A stretch of DNA of 64,000 bases from Leucobacter sp. PH1c (lineage in GTDB: Bacteria > Actinomycetota > Actinomycetes > Actinomycetales > Microbacteriaceae), in assembly GCF_000633415.1 (NCBI RefSeq), contig NZ_AYMV01000001.1, positions 1 to 64,000 on the forward strand, in the 5' to 3' direction. Both the position numbers and the translations under genes were made by a program. The notes beneath the pieces were generated by a model. The model was not told where the DNA came from. It made no database searches and worked only from the letters and a program-made list of their open reading frames with translations. Shown one piece after another: positions 1 to 8,311 of the stretch. Every line of letters begins with the position of its first letter. Within the stretch, counting starts at the first letter, position 1.

Positions 1-1032
1 GCTGCTGCTGCTGCTGCTGCGCCCGCCCCTGCCGCGCCCGCCCCTGCCGCGCCCGCCGCTGCTGCGCCCGCTGCTGCTGCGCCCGCCGCTGCTGAGGCGC
101 GCGAGCCCGGTGCGCGGGTCTTCGTGAGCCCGCTCGTGCGGAAGCTCGCGCGCGAGCGCGGGCTCGACCTGTCGGCCGTGCGCGGCACGGGCCCCGGCGG
201 GCGCATCGTGCGCCGCGACATCGAGGCGCTGGGGGCCGCGGAGCACGCCGCGGGAACGGCGCCCGCTCCTGCTGCCGCACCGGCTCCCGCGGCCGCGGGA
301 TCTCCCGTCGGGGGATCTGCCGTCGCGGGATCCGCGGTCGCCGGATCCGCCGCCTTCGAGGACGTGCCCCACACGGGGATGCGCCGGGCCATCGCCCGCC
401 GCCTCACCGAGAGCAAGAGCACTGTTCCCCACTTCTACCTCGTGGCGCACTGCCGCGTGGACGCCCTCCTGGCGCTCCGCGCGCAGATCATCGAGACGAC
501 GGGCACCCGCGTCTCGGTGAACGACCTCGTGGTGAAGGCGGTCGGCGCGGCGCTCCGCGACGTCCCCGAGGCGAACGCGATCTGGACCGACGAGGCCACC
601 CGGCGCTTCACCGGCGTCGATATCTCGGTCGCGGTGTCGGTGCCGGGCGGGCTCCTCACACCCGTGGTGCGCGGTGTCGAGCGGCTCTCGGTGGGCGAGC
701 TCGGGGCCGCGATCCGCGACCTCGCCGAGCGCGCCCGCGCGGGCAAGCTCCGGCAGCAGGAGCTCGAGGGCGGATCCTTCTCCGTGTCGAACCTCGGGAT
801 GACCGGCACGAGCGAGTTCGCTGCGATCCTGAACCCGCCGCAGTCGGGGATCCTCGCCGTCGGTGCCGCCGAGCCGCGCCCCGTGGTTGAGGCCGACGGC
901 AGCCTCGGCGTCGCGACCATGATGACCGTGACGCTCTCCGCCGACCACCGCGTGCTCGACGGCGTGCTCGCCGCCGAGTGGCTCGCGGCGTTCACGAAGC
1001 GGATCGAGCAGCCCCTGTCGCTGCTAGTCTAG
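1..1032 (+). CDS. Dihydrolipoamide acyltransferase (E2) of a 2-oxoacid dehydrogenase, 3' part
   Basis: The frame is open from the first base, so the start and the lipoyl domain(s) lie outside the window. Visible in order: an Ala/Pro linker (bases 1-110), an E1/E3-binding domain (about 124-230, with GTGPGGRIVRRDI), a second linker made of 15-bp repeats (301-345), and the catalytic acyltransferase domain ending in the active-site motif DHRVLDG (943-963). E2 forms the core of pyruvate or branched-chain 2-oxoacid dehydrogenase and passes acyl groups from lipoyl-lysine to CoA. The catalytic core alone does not decide between pyruvate and branched-chain substrates. It converges on the TetR gene with a 4-bp overlap. 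A lipoate ligase gene lies 9 kb away. Confidence 0.93.
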   Translation, partial: AAAAAAAPAPAAPAPAAPAAAAPAAAAPAAAEAREPGARVFVSPLVRKLARERGLDLSAVRGTGPGGRIVRRDIEALGAAEHAAGTAPAPAAAPAPAAAGSPVGGSAVAGSAVAGSAAFEDVPHTGMRRAIARRLTESKSTVPHFYLVAHCRVDALLALRAQIIETTGTRVSVNDLVVKAVGAALRDVPEANAIWTDEATRRFTGVDISVAVSVPGGLLTPVVRGVERLSVGELGAAIRDLAERARAGKLRQQELEGGSFSVSNLGMTGTSEFAAILNPPQSGILAVGAAEPRPVVEADGSLGVATMMTVTLSADHRVLDGVLAAEWLAAFTKRIEQPLSLLV

Positions 1033-1802
1033 GCGGGGTCCGCGTGCGCGCGGCGGGGGCGGTGCGCGCCCTCGCCGCCGTCCGCGTGCGGCTCGATCTC
1101 CTCGGTGAGGGCGAAGAGCAGCTCCGCGAGGCGATCGCCGAGCGCGTCGAGGGCGCTCGACGGGTCGGCGCCCTGCAGCGCCGCCGCGCGGAGCGCCTGC
1201 TCGTACACGCCGCTCAGCACGGGCATGGCCCGCTCCGCCGGGATCACGAAGCGGCGACCCGCCGCGGCGAGCACGCGCTCCACGACGCCGGAGATGCTCG
1301 CGTAGAAGTCGTCCATGAAGTCGTGGTGGCCGGGTGCGAGCGAGGGGTCGCGCATCGCGAGCAGCAGGAACTCGGCCTCGAGCACGAACCATGCCGTCGC
1401 GTCGTCCGAGGGGGCGAAGAACTGCACGATGTAGCCGGCGGCCTCCGTCGGTGAGACGCAGCCGTTGCGCTCGCGCAGGGTCGGCTCGAGCTCGATCGCC
1501 TTGTCCGCGAGGTCGACCGCCCGGCGCTCGAACTCCCGGGTGAGCAGCTCGAGGAACAGCTGCTCCTTGCTCTCGAAGTTCGAGTAGAACGCGCCTCGGG
1601 TGAACCCGGCGCGGGCGCAGATCGCCTCGACCGCCGCGCCCTGGAGCCCCTCCTCGGCGAAGACCTCGACCGCCGCGTCGAGCAGGCGGGTGCGGGTCTC
1701 CTGCCTGCGGGCGCTCGGCGCAGCCTCGCCCGGGGCCGGTGTCGGAGCCGCGGCCGCCGTGCGACCGGGGGTGGTCGCGGTGTGCTCGGGTGCGTGGGTC
1801 AT
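1029..1802 (-). CDS. TetR family transcriptional regulator
   Basis: A 257-residue protein with an N-terminal TetR helix-turn-helix (GFTRGAFYSNFESKEQLF) after a roughly 40-residue Ala/Pro-rich lead. I chose the ATG at 1802; a longer reading to 1874 would run through the operator-like palindromes. The C-terminal ligand domain gives no substrate clue. It is divergent from the MMPL/YhgE pair, and two palindromes lie in the shared spacer. The usual model for this layout, a repressor of the adjacent membrane genes and of itself, is an inference. Confidence 0.88.
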   Translation of the reverse strand: MTHAPEHTATTPGRTAAAAPTPAPGEAAPSARRQETRTRLLDAAVEVFAEEGLQGAAVEAICARAGFTRGAFYSNFESKEQLFLELLTREFERRAVDLADKAIELEPTLRERNGCVSPTEAAGYIVQFFAPSDDATAWFVLEAEFLLLAMRDPSLAPGHHDFMDDFYASISGVVERVLAAAGRRFVIPAERAMPVLSGVYEQALRAAALQGADPSSALDALGDRLAELLFALTEEIEPHADGGEGAHRPRRAHADPA

Positions 1803-1845
1803 GGAGGCTATTTTCTCACGTTCAGGATGCTTCAAGCGGGGTACG

Positions 1846-1883
1846 GATACATTAGTGTATCGAAACGGATGCACTCGTGTATC
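1846..1883. promoter_or_regulatory. Two tandem TetR-type operator palindromes
   Basis: Two related 16-bp inverted repeats, GATACATTAGTGTATC (1846-1861) and GATGCACTCGTGTATC (1868-1883), start 22 bp apart, so both sit on the same DNA face. They lie in the spacer between the divergent TetR and MMPL genes. Pairing them with this TetR protein is an inference. Confidence 0.6.
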
Positions 1884-1918
1884 GAACCCCGTCAGCGACC
1901 GGAAGGCCCCTCCCGCTC

Positions 1919-4789
1919 ATGTCGACCCTCCTGTACGCGATCGGCCGGTGGGCCACTCGCGCGCGCAAGCTCGTGCTCATCCTGTGGATCGCGCTGCTCG
2001 CACTGCTCGGGGCGGGCGCCGCCGTCTTCGGGCAGGGCGCGAACGCGCCCATCACGATCCCCGGCACCGAGTCGCAGGAGGCCATCGACGCGCTCGGCCG
2101 CACCTTCCCCGAGGTGAGCGGCACGAGCGCGACGATCATCGTCGTCGCAGCCGACGGCGCGAGCGTCGCCGACGCGCCCTACCGCGACCTCATCACCGAC
2201 GCCGCGGATGCGCTCGCCGACGTCCCCACCGTGATCGCCGTGCAGACCCCGTTCAGCGAGCAGGCGAGCGGCGGCCTCGCCGAGGACGAGAGCGCCGCAC
2301 TCATCCGGGTCCAGCTCGACGCGCCGTCCGGCAGCATCCCCGACGCGACCGTCGAGGGGATCGAGGACGCCACCGCCGACATCCGCGCGGCCCTGCCCGA
2401 GGGCGCCGAGACGTCCTACGGCGGCGACGCGTTCTCCGCCGCGATCCCTGGGATCTCGCCGACCGAGGCGATCGGCGTCGTGATCGCGTTCATCGTGCTC
2501 GTGCTCACCCTCGGCTCGCTGATCGCCGCGGGCATGCCGCTCCTCATCGCGATCATCGGCGTGGGCGTCTCGATCGCCGGTCTCTTCTTCGTGACCGCCT
2601 TTGTCGACCTCACCTCCACGACGCCGATGCTCGCGCTCATGCTCGGCCTCGCCGTCGGCATCGACTACACGCTCTTCATCGTGAGCCGCCACCAGGAGCA
2701 GCTGCGCTCCGGGGTGCCCGTCGAGGAGTCGATCGCGCGCGCCACCGCGACCTCCGGTTCCGCCGTCGTATTCGCCGGCCTCACCGTCATCATCGCGCTC
2801 GTCGGCCTGTCGGTCGCCGGGATCCCCTTCCTCACGGCCCTCGGTGTCGCCGCGGCTGCAGCCGTCGCCGTCGCCGTGCTCATCGCCGTGACGCTCACGC
2901 CCGCCGTGCTCGCGATGGCCGGCACCAGGATCCTCCCGAAGCGGCACCGCCGCGCACTCGCGGAGGGCGCCGGCGGAGGAGCAGACGCCGAGTCCGTCGC
3001 GCCCCCGAAGGCGTCGCGCGCCGACCGCTTCTTCGCCGGGTGGGTGCGCGCCGTCACGCGGCGCCCCATCGTTACGATCCTCGGCGTGCTCGTGGTGCTC
3101 GGCCTCGCCGCCGTGCCCGCCCTGCAGCTGCGCCTCGCCCTGCCGAACGCCACCTCGCTCGCCGTCGACGACCCCGCCCGCGTCACCTACGAGCTGACGG
3201 GCGAGCACTTCGGCGAGGGCGCGAACGGCCCGCTGCTGCTCACCGGATCCATCATCTCGAGCACCGATCCGCTCGGGCTCATGGAAGACCTCGCCGACGA
3301 GGTGCGCGCCGTCCCCGGCGTCGCGGAGGTGCCGCTCGCCACCCCGAACCAGGGGGCCGACACCGGCATCATCCAGGTCGTCCCCGAGGAGGGCCCCCAC
3401 GCGGCCAGTACCGCCGACCTCGTGCACGAGCTCCGGGAGCACCACGACGAGTGGCAGGAGAAGTACGGCGTGAGCCTCGCCGTGACGGGCTTCACCGCCG
3501 TCGGCATCGACGTCTCCGAGATGCTGCTGCAGGCGCTCGTGCCGTTCGGGATCCTCGTCGTCGGGCTCTCCCTCATCCTGCTCGCCATGGTGTTCCGCTC
3601 CGTCTGGGTGCCGATCAAGGCGACGCTCGGCTACCTCCTCTCCGTCGGCGTGGCCTTCGGCGCGGTCGTCGCCGTGTTCCAGCTCGGCTGGTTCGCCGAT
3701 CTGCTCCACGTGCCCTCCGCGGGCCCCGTGCTCAGCTTTATGCCGATCATCCTGATGGGCGTGCTCTTCGGCCTCGCGATGGACTACGAGGTCTTCCTCG
3801 TCGCCCGCATCCGCGAGGAGTACGTGCACGGCGCCGATGCGCAAACCGCGATCCAGCGCGGCTTCGTGGGAAGCGCGAAGGTCGTCACCGCGGCCGCGCT
3901 CATCATGTTCGCCGTGTTCGCCGCGTTCGTGCCCGAGGGCGACCCCAGCATCAAGGTGATCGCGCTCGGCCTCGCCGTCGGCGTCTTCGTCGACGCGTTC
4001 GTGGTGCGCATGACCCTCGTCCCCGCCGTCCTCGCGCTCCTCGGCGACCGCGCCTGGCAGATGCCGCGCTGGCTCGCGAAGGTGCTCCCCTCCTTCGACG
4101 TGGAGGGTGAGGGCCTCGCCCGCGAGCTCGCGCACGCCGAGTGGCCGGCCGACCGGCCCGACGCCGTGATCGCGACCGAGCGCGTCCAGCTCGCCGGCGG
4201 CCGCGCCGTGCCGGATCTCCGTGTCGCCGCGGGCGACGTGCTGCTCCTCGACCCGCGGGATCCCGCGAGCCTTCCGCTCGCCGAGGCGATCGCCGGCCGC
4301 GCCCCCGTCGTGCTCGGCACGGCGAAGGTGACGGGGCTCCTCCTCCCCGAGCGCGCCGGATCGGTGCGGGCCCGCTCCGGCTGGGCCGAGCCCGGCACGC
4401 TCCGAGACACGCTCCGCGACCGCCCGGCGCTCGTCGTCCTCGACCTCCGCTCGGCCGCGGAGGGCCCGATCCCGCTCGACACGGTCGACGGGATGCGCTC
4501 CGCCCTCGCGGCCCGCGCCTCCGAGACCGCCCGCGGCAGCATCTCCGAACTCGTGCTCGTCGTGCTCGGCGAGCGGGAACTCGCGGAGCGCGTGCTCCCC
4601 GACGGGGCCCGCCTGCTGCGGCCCGCCGATGCGGGACCCGCTGAGCCTGGGATCGCTGGTGCTGGTCCCGCTGGTGCTGGTCCCGCTGGTGCCGGGTCCG
4701 CTGGTGCCCCGCCCGCACCGGTGCCGCCGTCCCCGACAGATCCGGCCGCCGCCCCCACCACCACGATCCTCGAAGGAGGCGCGCGATGA
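1919..4789 (+). CDS. MMPL family RND-type membrane transporter with unusual C-terminal tail
   Basis: A 956-residue protein with two MMPL/RND halves. Each has a leading membrane helix, a periplasm-facing loop and a helix bundle, for about 12 helices in all. The family moves lipids, siderophores or hydrophobic drugs across the inner membrane using the proton gradient. I start at ATG 1919 (MSTLLYAIGRW), where the first helix follows normally; a GTG at 1877 overlaps an operator. Residues from about 745 form a soluble tail that is not part of MMPL, ending in 15-bp repeats that encode Gly/Ala/Pro. The stop overlaps the next ATG (ATGA), so the two genes are translationally coupled. The substrate is unknown. 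Confidence 0.88.
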   Translation: MSTLLYAIGRWATRARKLVLILWIALLALLGAGAAVFGQGANAPITIPGTESQEAIDALGRTFPEVSGTSATIIVVAADGASVADAPYRDLITDAADALADVPTVIAVQTPFSEQASGGLAEDESAALIRVQLDAPSGSIPDATVEGIEDATADIRAALPEGAETSYGGDAFSAAIPGISPTEAIGVVIAFIVLVLTLGSLIAAGMPLLIAIIGVGVSIAGLFFVTAFVDLTSTTPMLALMLGLAVGIDYTLFIVSRHQEQLRSGVPVEESIARATATSGSAVVFAGLTVIIALVGLSVAGIPFLTALGVAAAAAVAVAVLIAVTLTPAVLAMAGTRILPKRHRRALAEGAGGGADAESVAPPKASRADRFFAGWVRAVTRRPIVTILGVLVVLGLAAVPALQLRLALPNATSLAVDDPARVTYELTGEHFGEGANGPLLLTGSIISSTDPLGLMEDLADEVRAVPGVAEVPLATPNQGADTGIIQVVPEEGPHAASTADLVHELREHHDEWQEKYGVSLAVTGFTAVGIDVSEMLLQALVPFGILVVGLSLILLAMVFRSVWVPIKATLGYLLSVGVAFGAVVAVFQLGWFADLLHVPSAGPVLSFMPIILMGVLFGLAMDYEVFLVARIREEYVHGADAQTAIQRGFVGSAKVVTAAALIMFAVFAAFVPEGDPSIKVIALGLAVGVFVDAFVVRMTLVPAVLALLGDRAWQMPRWLAKVLPSFDVEGEGLARELAHAEWPADRPDAVIATERVQLAGGRAVPDLRVAAGDVLLLDPRDPASLPLAEAIAGRAPVVLGTAKVTGLLLPERAGSVRARSGWAEPGTLRDTLRDRPALVVLDLRSAAEGPIPLDTVDGMRSALAARASETARGSISELVLVVLGERELAERVLPDGARLLRPADAGPAEPGIAGAGPAGAGPAGAGSAGAPPAPVPPSPTDPAAAPTTTILEGGAR
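4651..4710 (+). repeat. 15-bp tandem repeat (4 copies) inside the MMPL gene
   Basis: Four copies of a unit like TCCCGCTGGTGCTGG encode a Pro-Ala-Gly-Ala-Gly pattern near the C-terminus. The period is a multiple of three, so copy-number change would keep the frame. Confidence 0.85.
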
Positions 4790-6924
4790 GCGCCGCACTC
4801 GCTCGGCTCTCCGGGCGCAAGCCCGTCCGCTGGACCACCCTACTCGGGCTGATCCTCGTGCCCCTCACCGTCGCCGGCGTGCTGCTATGGGGGCTCTGGA
4901 ACCCCACCGAGCGCCTCGACTCCGTGACGGCCGCCGTCGTCAACCACGACGAACCCGTCGAGGTGAACGGGCAGCTCGTGCCGCTCGGCCGGCTCCTCGC
5001 GGGCGAGCTGATCGACGCGGGCGGCGGCGCCGGCGCGGCAGAGGGCACGAGCGACTCGGGATCGACGGCGGACGACGCCGATGATCCCGCGCAGAACTTC
5101 ACCTGGGTGCTCACGGACGAGGACGACGCCGACGCGGGGCTGCGGGACGGCCGCTACACCACGGTCGTGACGATCCCCGAGAACTTCTCCGCCGCCGCGA
5201 CCTCGACCTCCGGGGACCCCGATGACGCCGAGACCGCGACGATCGACATCCAGGAGAGCGAGCGCGGCCGCCTCATCGACACCGCGCTCTCGCAGGCGGT
5301 CACCCAGACCGCGACGAGCCTGCTCAACCAGCAGCTCGGCGAGCAGTTCGTTGGCGGCGTGTTCGTCGGCATGACCGAGCTGCACCGCGGCATCGGAGAC
5401 GCGGCCGACGGTGCCGAGCAGCTCGCCGACGGCGGCACGCAGCTTGCGGGCGGCGCGAAGGAACTCGCGGACGGCACCCAGCAGCTCGCGGACGGCACCC
5501 AGCAGCTCTCGAGCGGTGCGCAGCAGCTCGCGGGCGGCGCGGGCGAGCTCGCCGGCGGGGCCGGGCAGCTCGCGAGCGGCGTGGGCGAGCTCTCGGCGGG
5601 CCTCCGCAGCTTCGCGACCGGCGATGGCACGGCCGAGAACCCCGGCGCCGCGGGCTACGCTGCCGGAGTGCGGCAGTTCGTATCGGGTGACGGCACCGCG
5701 CCCGGCCTCACGAACTACCTCGCCGATGTCGACGCGTACTCGACCGGGATCGGCAGCCAGCTCGGCCTCGTGCGAGACAGCATCGAGCAGCTCGCCACGA
5801 TCGACGTCAACGCGCTCGTCGCCGGCCTGCCGCTGCCCGAGGGCGTCGACCCCGCCGTCGTCGCCGCGGCGCTGCAGCAGGCGCTCGGCGCGCTCGATAC
5901 GGAAGAGGTCAAGAACGGGCTCACCTCTCTCGACCAGCTCATCGCCGCGAGCGACGGGATCGCCCAGGGCGCCCGCGGCTACGGCGCTGCGGGTGAAGGC
6001 ATCGCCTCCGGCGCTGAGAGCCTCGCCGGCGGTGCTGCAGGGCTCGCCTCCGGCGCCGAGCAGCTCTCGGCCGGCGCGTCCGCACTGGCCGGCGGCGCGT
6101 CCGAGCTTGCGGGCGGCGCGAACGGCCTCGCCTCGGGCACCGCCGCGCTCGCGGAGAACACCCCCGCGCTCGCGGAGGGCGCTGGCAAGCTCGCCGAGGG
6201 CGCCGACCAGTCGGCGCAGGGCAGCGCGGAGCTCGCGAAGGGCCTGGGCGAGGCCGCCAGCGGGATCCCGAACTACACCGAATCCCAGCGCGACAAGCTC
6301 GCCGAGGCCGCTATCGCCCCGGTGCAGTCGAAGGGCGGGAGCGACGAACTGTTCAACGCCTCGGGCGTTCCGCTCTTCGCGGGCATCGCCCTGTGGGCGG
6401 GCGCGCTCGCCTCGTTCCTCGTGCTCGCACCGCTCTGGCGCCGCACCCGGGAGGCCGCGCGCGGCATCGGCTTCATCACGCTGCGCAGCGCGCTGCCCGC
6501 GCTCGGGCTCGGCGCCGCTCAGGGCGCGATCGCCGGGCTGATCCTGCCGATCGCGCTCGGCTACGACTTCGCGCAGGGCGCCGGCTTCTTCGGACTCGCG
6601 CTGCTCGCGGGCATCGCCTTCGCGCTCCTGGTGCAGGGGCTCTCGGCGCTGCTCGGCGGATTCGGGCGCTTCATCGCCTTCGTGCTGCTCGTCGTCGCCT
6701 TCGCGGTCGGGATCGTCTCCACCGTGCCGGCGCCGCTCGCCGCAGTGGGCGACCTCAGCCCGATCGGGGCCGCGCTCGGAGGATTCCAGGCGATCGCGAC
6801 CGGCGCCGCCGGGGCCGGTGGTGCTGCGGCGATGCTCATCCTCTGGGCGCTCGCCGGGCTCGCGCTCACCGCGTTCGCCGTGCATCGCGCGCGGAAGGCC
6901 GAGCGGGAGGGCGCTGCGGGGTAG
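4786..6924 (+). CDS. YhgE/Pip-type membrane protein
   Basis: A 712-residue protein with one N-terminal membrane helix, a long extracytoplasmic region and about five C-terminal helices (from about residue 525). The middle holds runs of a heptad-like repeat of the form LADGTQQ / LAGGAGE in two blocks (around residues 205-280 and 400-490), as in YhgE/Pip proteins. Relatives include phage infection protein Pip and ESX-linked YueB. It is coupled to the MMPL gene by a 4-bp overlap and is probably under the same TetR control, so the two products may work together in the envelope. The exact function is unknown. Confidence 0.87.
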   Translation: MSAALARLSGRKPVRWTTLLGLILVPLTVAGVLLWGLWNPTERLDSVTAAVVNHDEPVEVNGQLVPLGRLLAGELIDAGGGAGAAEGTSDSGSTADDADDPAQNFTWVLTDEDDADAGLRDGRYTTVVTIPENFSAAATSTSGDPDDAETATIDIQESERGRLIDTALSQAVTQTATSLLNQQLGEQFVGGVFVGMTELHRGIGDAADGAEQLADGGTQLAGGAKELADGTQQLADGTQQLSSGAQQLAGGAGELAGGAGQLASGVGELSAGLRSFATGDGTAENPGAAGYAAGVRQFVSGDGTAPGLTNYLADVDAYSTGIGSQLGLVRDSIEQLATIDVNALVAGLPLPEGVDPAVVAAALQQALGALDTEEVKNGLTSLDQLIAASDGIAQGARGYGAAGEGIASGAESLAGGAAGLASGAEQLSAGASALAGGASELAGGANGLASGTAALAENTPALAEGAGKLAEGADQSAQGSAELAKGLGEAASGIPNYTESQRDKLAEAAIAPVQSKGGSDELFNASGVPLFAGIALWAGALASFLVLAPLWRRTREAARGIGFITLRSALPALGLGAAQGAIAGLILPIALGYDFAQGAGFFGLALLAGIAFALLVQGLSALLGGFGRFIAFVLLVVAFAVGIVSTVPAPLAAVGDLSPIGAALGGFQAIATGAAGAGGAAAMLILWALAGLALTAFAVHRARKAEREGAAG

Positions 6925-6950
6925 GTGCGGGGTGGTTTCGGGGCGGACGC

Positions 6951-7003
6951 GGGCCGCAGTGAGGAGCTGCGGGGTGGTCGCGGGTCGCAGTGAGGAGCTG
7001 CGG
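6951..7003 (+). repeat. Tandem hairpin repeats after yhgE-like gene
   Basis: Two copies of a unit containing CCGCAG-TGAGGAG-CTGCGG (6954-6972) or its TCGCAG variant (to 7003) lie 31 bp apart, with a weaker third copy downstream. Each can fold into a 5-6-bp stem with a 7-nt loop. They follow the yhgE-like stop and may act as a transcription terminator, though there is no T tract. Confidence 0.5.
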
Positions 7004-7156
7004 CGCGGCCGCGGGCGTCGCGGGGAGCCGCGGAGCGGCCGCCGGTCGCCGGTCCGCATGGGCGTCCCGGCCGGGTGCCTCCGAGTGTTTCGGCCTGTTG
7101 CGCCCCGGATCGATGGTGCCTGGTCCCGCTGACCGACGGGGCGTATCCTCGGGAGC

Positions 7157-8122
7157 ATGACGCGCGCGATCGTTGCCCAGGCTACCGGCGGACCCGAGGT
7201 GCTCACCCTCGAAGAGGTGACCCCTCCCGAGGCGGGAGCCGGCGAACTGCTCGTCGAGACCGCGGCGGTGGGGGTCAACTTCATCGAGACCTACCAGCGC
7301 TCCGGGCTCTACCGCGTCCCGTTCCCGTTCACGCCGGGGGCGGAGGCCGCTGGGCGGGTCATCGCCATCGGGGCCGGGGTGGCCGGCTTCGCCGAGGGCG
7401 ACCTGATCGCCACCGCCGAGGCCCATGCAAGCTACGCCGAGCGCTTCGTGGTGGCGGCTGAGCGCGCGGTCCGTGTTCCCGAGGGCATCGCGCCCGAGAC
7501 CGCGGCTGCCCTGCCCCTCCAGGGCCTCACCGCGCACTACCTCGCAACGTCGGCGGCGCGTCCCGAGCCCGGGGACACCGTTCTGGTGCACGCGGGGGCC
7601 GGTGGTGTGGGGCTGCTCCTCACCCAACTCCTCACCGCCCGCGGCGTGCGCGTGCTCACCACGGCCTCGACTCCCGAGAAGCAAGCGCTGAGCCGCGAGG
7701 CGGGCGCCGCCGAGGTGCTCGACTACGCGGGCTTCGCAGAGCGCGCTCGCGAGCTCACCGACGGGGCGGGCGTGGCCGTCGTCTACGACGGGGTCGGGAA
7801 GGACACCTTCGACGACTCGCTGCGCGCCCTCCGCGTGCGCGGCACGCTCGTGCTCTTCGGCGCGGCCAGCGGACCCGTGCCCCCGTTCGACCTGCAGCGG
7901 CTGAACGCCGGCGGCTCGCTCTCCGTGACGCGCCCCTCGCTCGGGCACTTCCTGCGTACCGCTGAGGAGCGTGCCTGGCGCTATGGCGAGCTGTTCTCGG
8001 CGATCGCGGCGGGGACGCTCGACGTCCGGATCGGCGCGCGCTTCCCGCTCGCGGAGGCCGCGGATGCTCACCGTGCGCTCGAGGGGCGCGCGACCACGGG
8101 CAAGGTGATCCTGCTGCCGTAG
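7157..8122 (+). CDS. NADPH:quinone oxidoreductase, zinc-independent MDR family
   Basis: A 321-residue medium-chain dehydrogenase of the quinone oxidoreductase (zeta-crystallin) type. The N-terminal GroES-like domain has FIETYQRSGLY, and the cofactor-binding Rossmann fold has VHAGAGGVGLLLTQL (about residues 149-163). The zinc-binding cysteines of alcohol dehydrogenases are absent, as expected for the family. It is predicted to reduce quinones or related carbonyl compounds with NADPH in the cytoplasm. It is preceded by GGGAG just before the ATG and appears monocistronic. Confidence 0.9.
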   Translation: MTRAIVAQATGGPEVLTLEEVTPPEAGAGELLVETAAVGVNFIETYQRSGLYRVPFPFTPGAEAAGRVIAIGAGVAGFAEGDLIATAEAHASYAERFVVAAERAVRVPEGIAPETAAALPLQGLTAHYLATSAARPEPGDTVLVHAGAGGVGLLLTQLLTARGVRVLTTASTPEKQALSREAGAAEVLDYAGFAERARELTDGAGVAVVYDGVGKDTFDDSLRALRVRGTLVLFGAASGPVPPFDLQRLNAGGSLSVTRPSLGHFLRTAEERAWRYGELFSAIAAGTLDVRIGARFPLAEAADAHRALEGRATTGKVILLP

Positions 8123-8311
8123 TGTGCGGGGGCGTGGTGCTGGTGCTGTTGCTCTTTTTGTTGTTGCTGGGCTGATCTGGTTCGTTCCGGTTCGTGCTCG
8201 GCGCCTCCGCGCCCCGCTCACAGGAGAGGGTTCGTAGGAACTGGCGGGGTGGGCCCGCGCAGCCTGTGGAGAGTGGCGGTGGGGGCCTGGGAGGTGTGGC
8301 TTACTCCTGGG

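Noticed and set aside
1877-1918. Upstream GTG start for the MMPL gene
   Set aside because: It overlaps the palindromic operators and adds residues that do not fit the family start.
1892-4798. Long reading frame antisense to the MMPL gene
   Set aside because: It is a by-product of high GC on the opposite strand; the product is Glu/Asp/His/Gly/Arg-rich without domains, while the + strand protein is a clear MMPL transporter.
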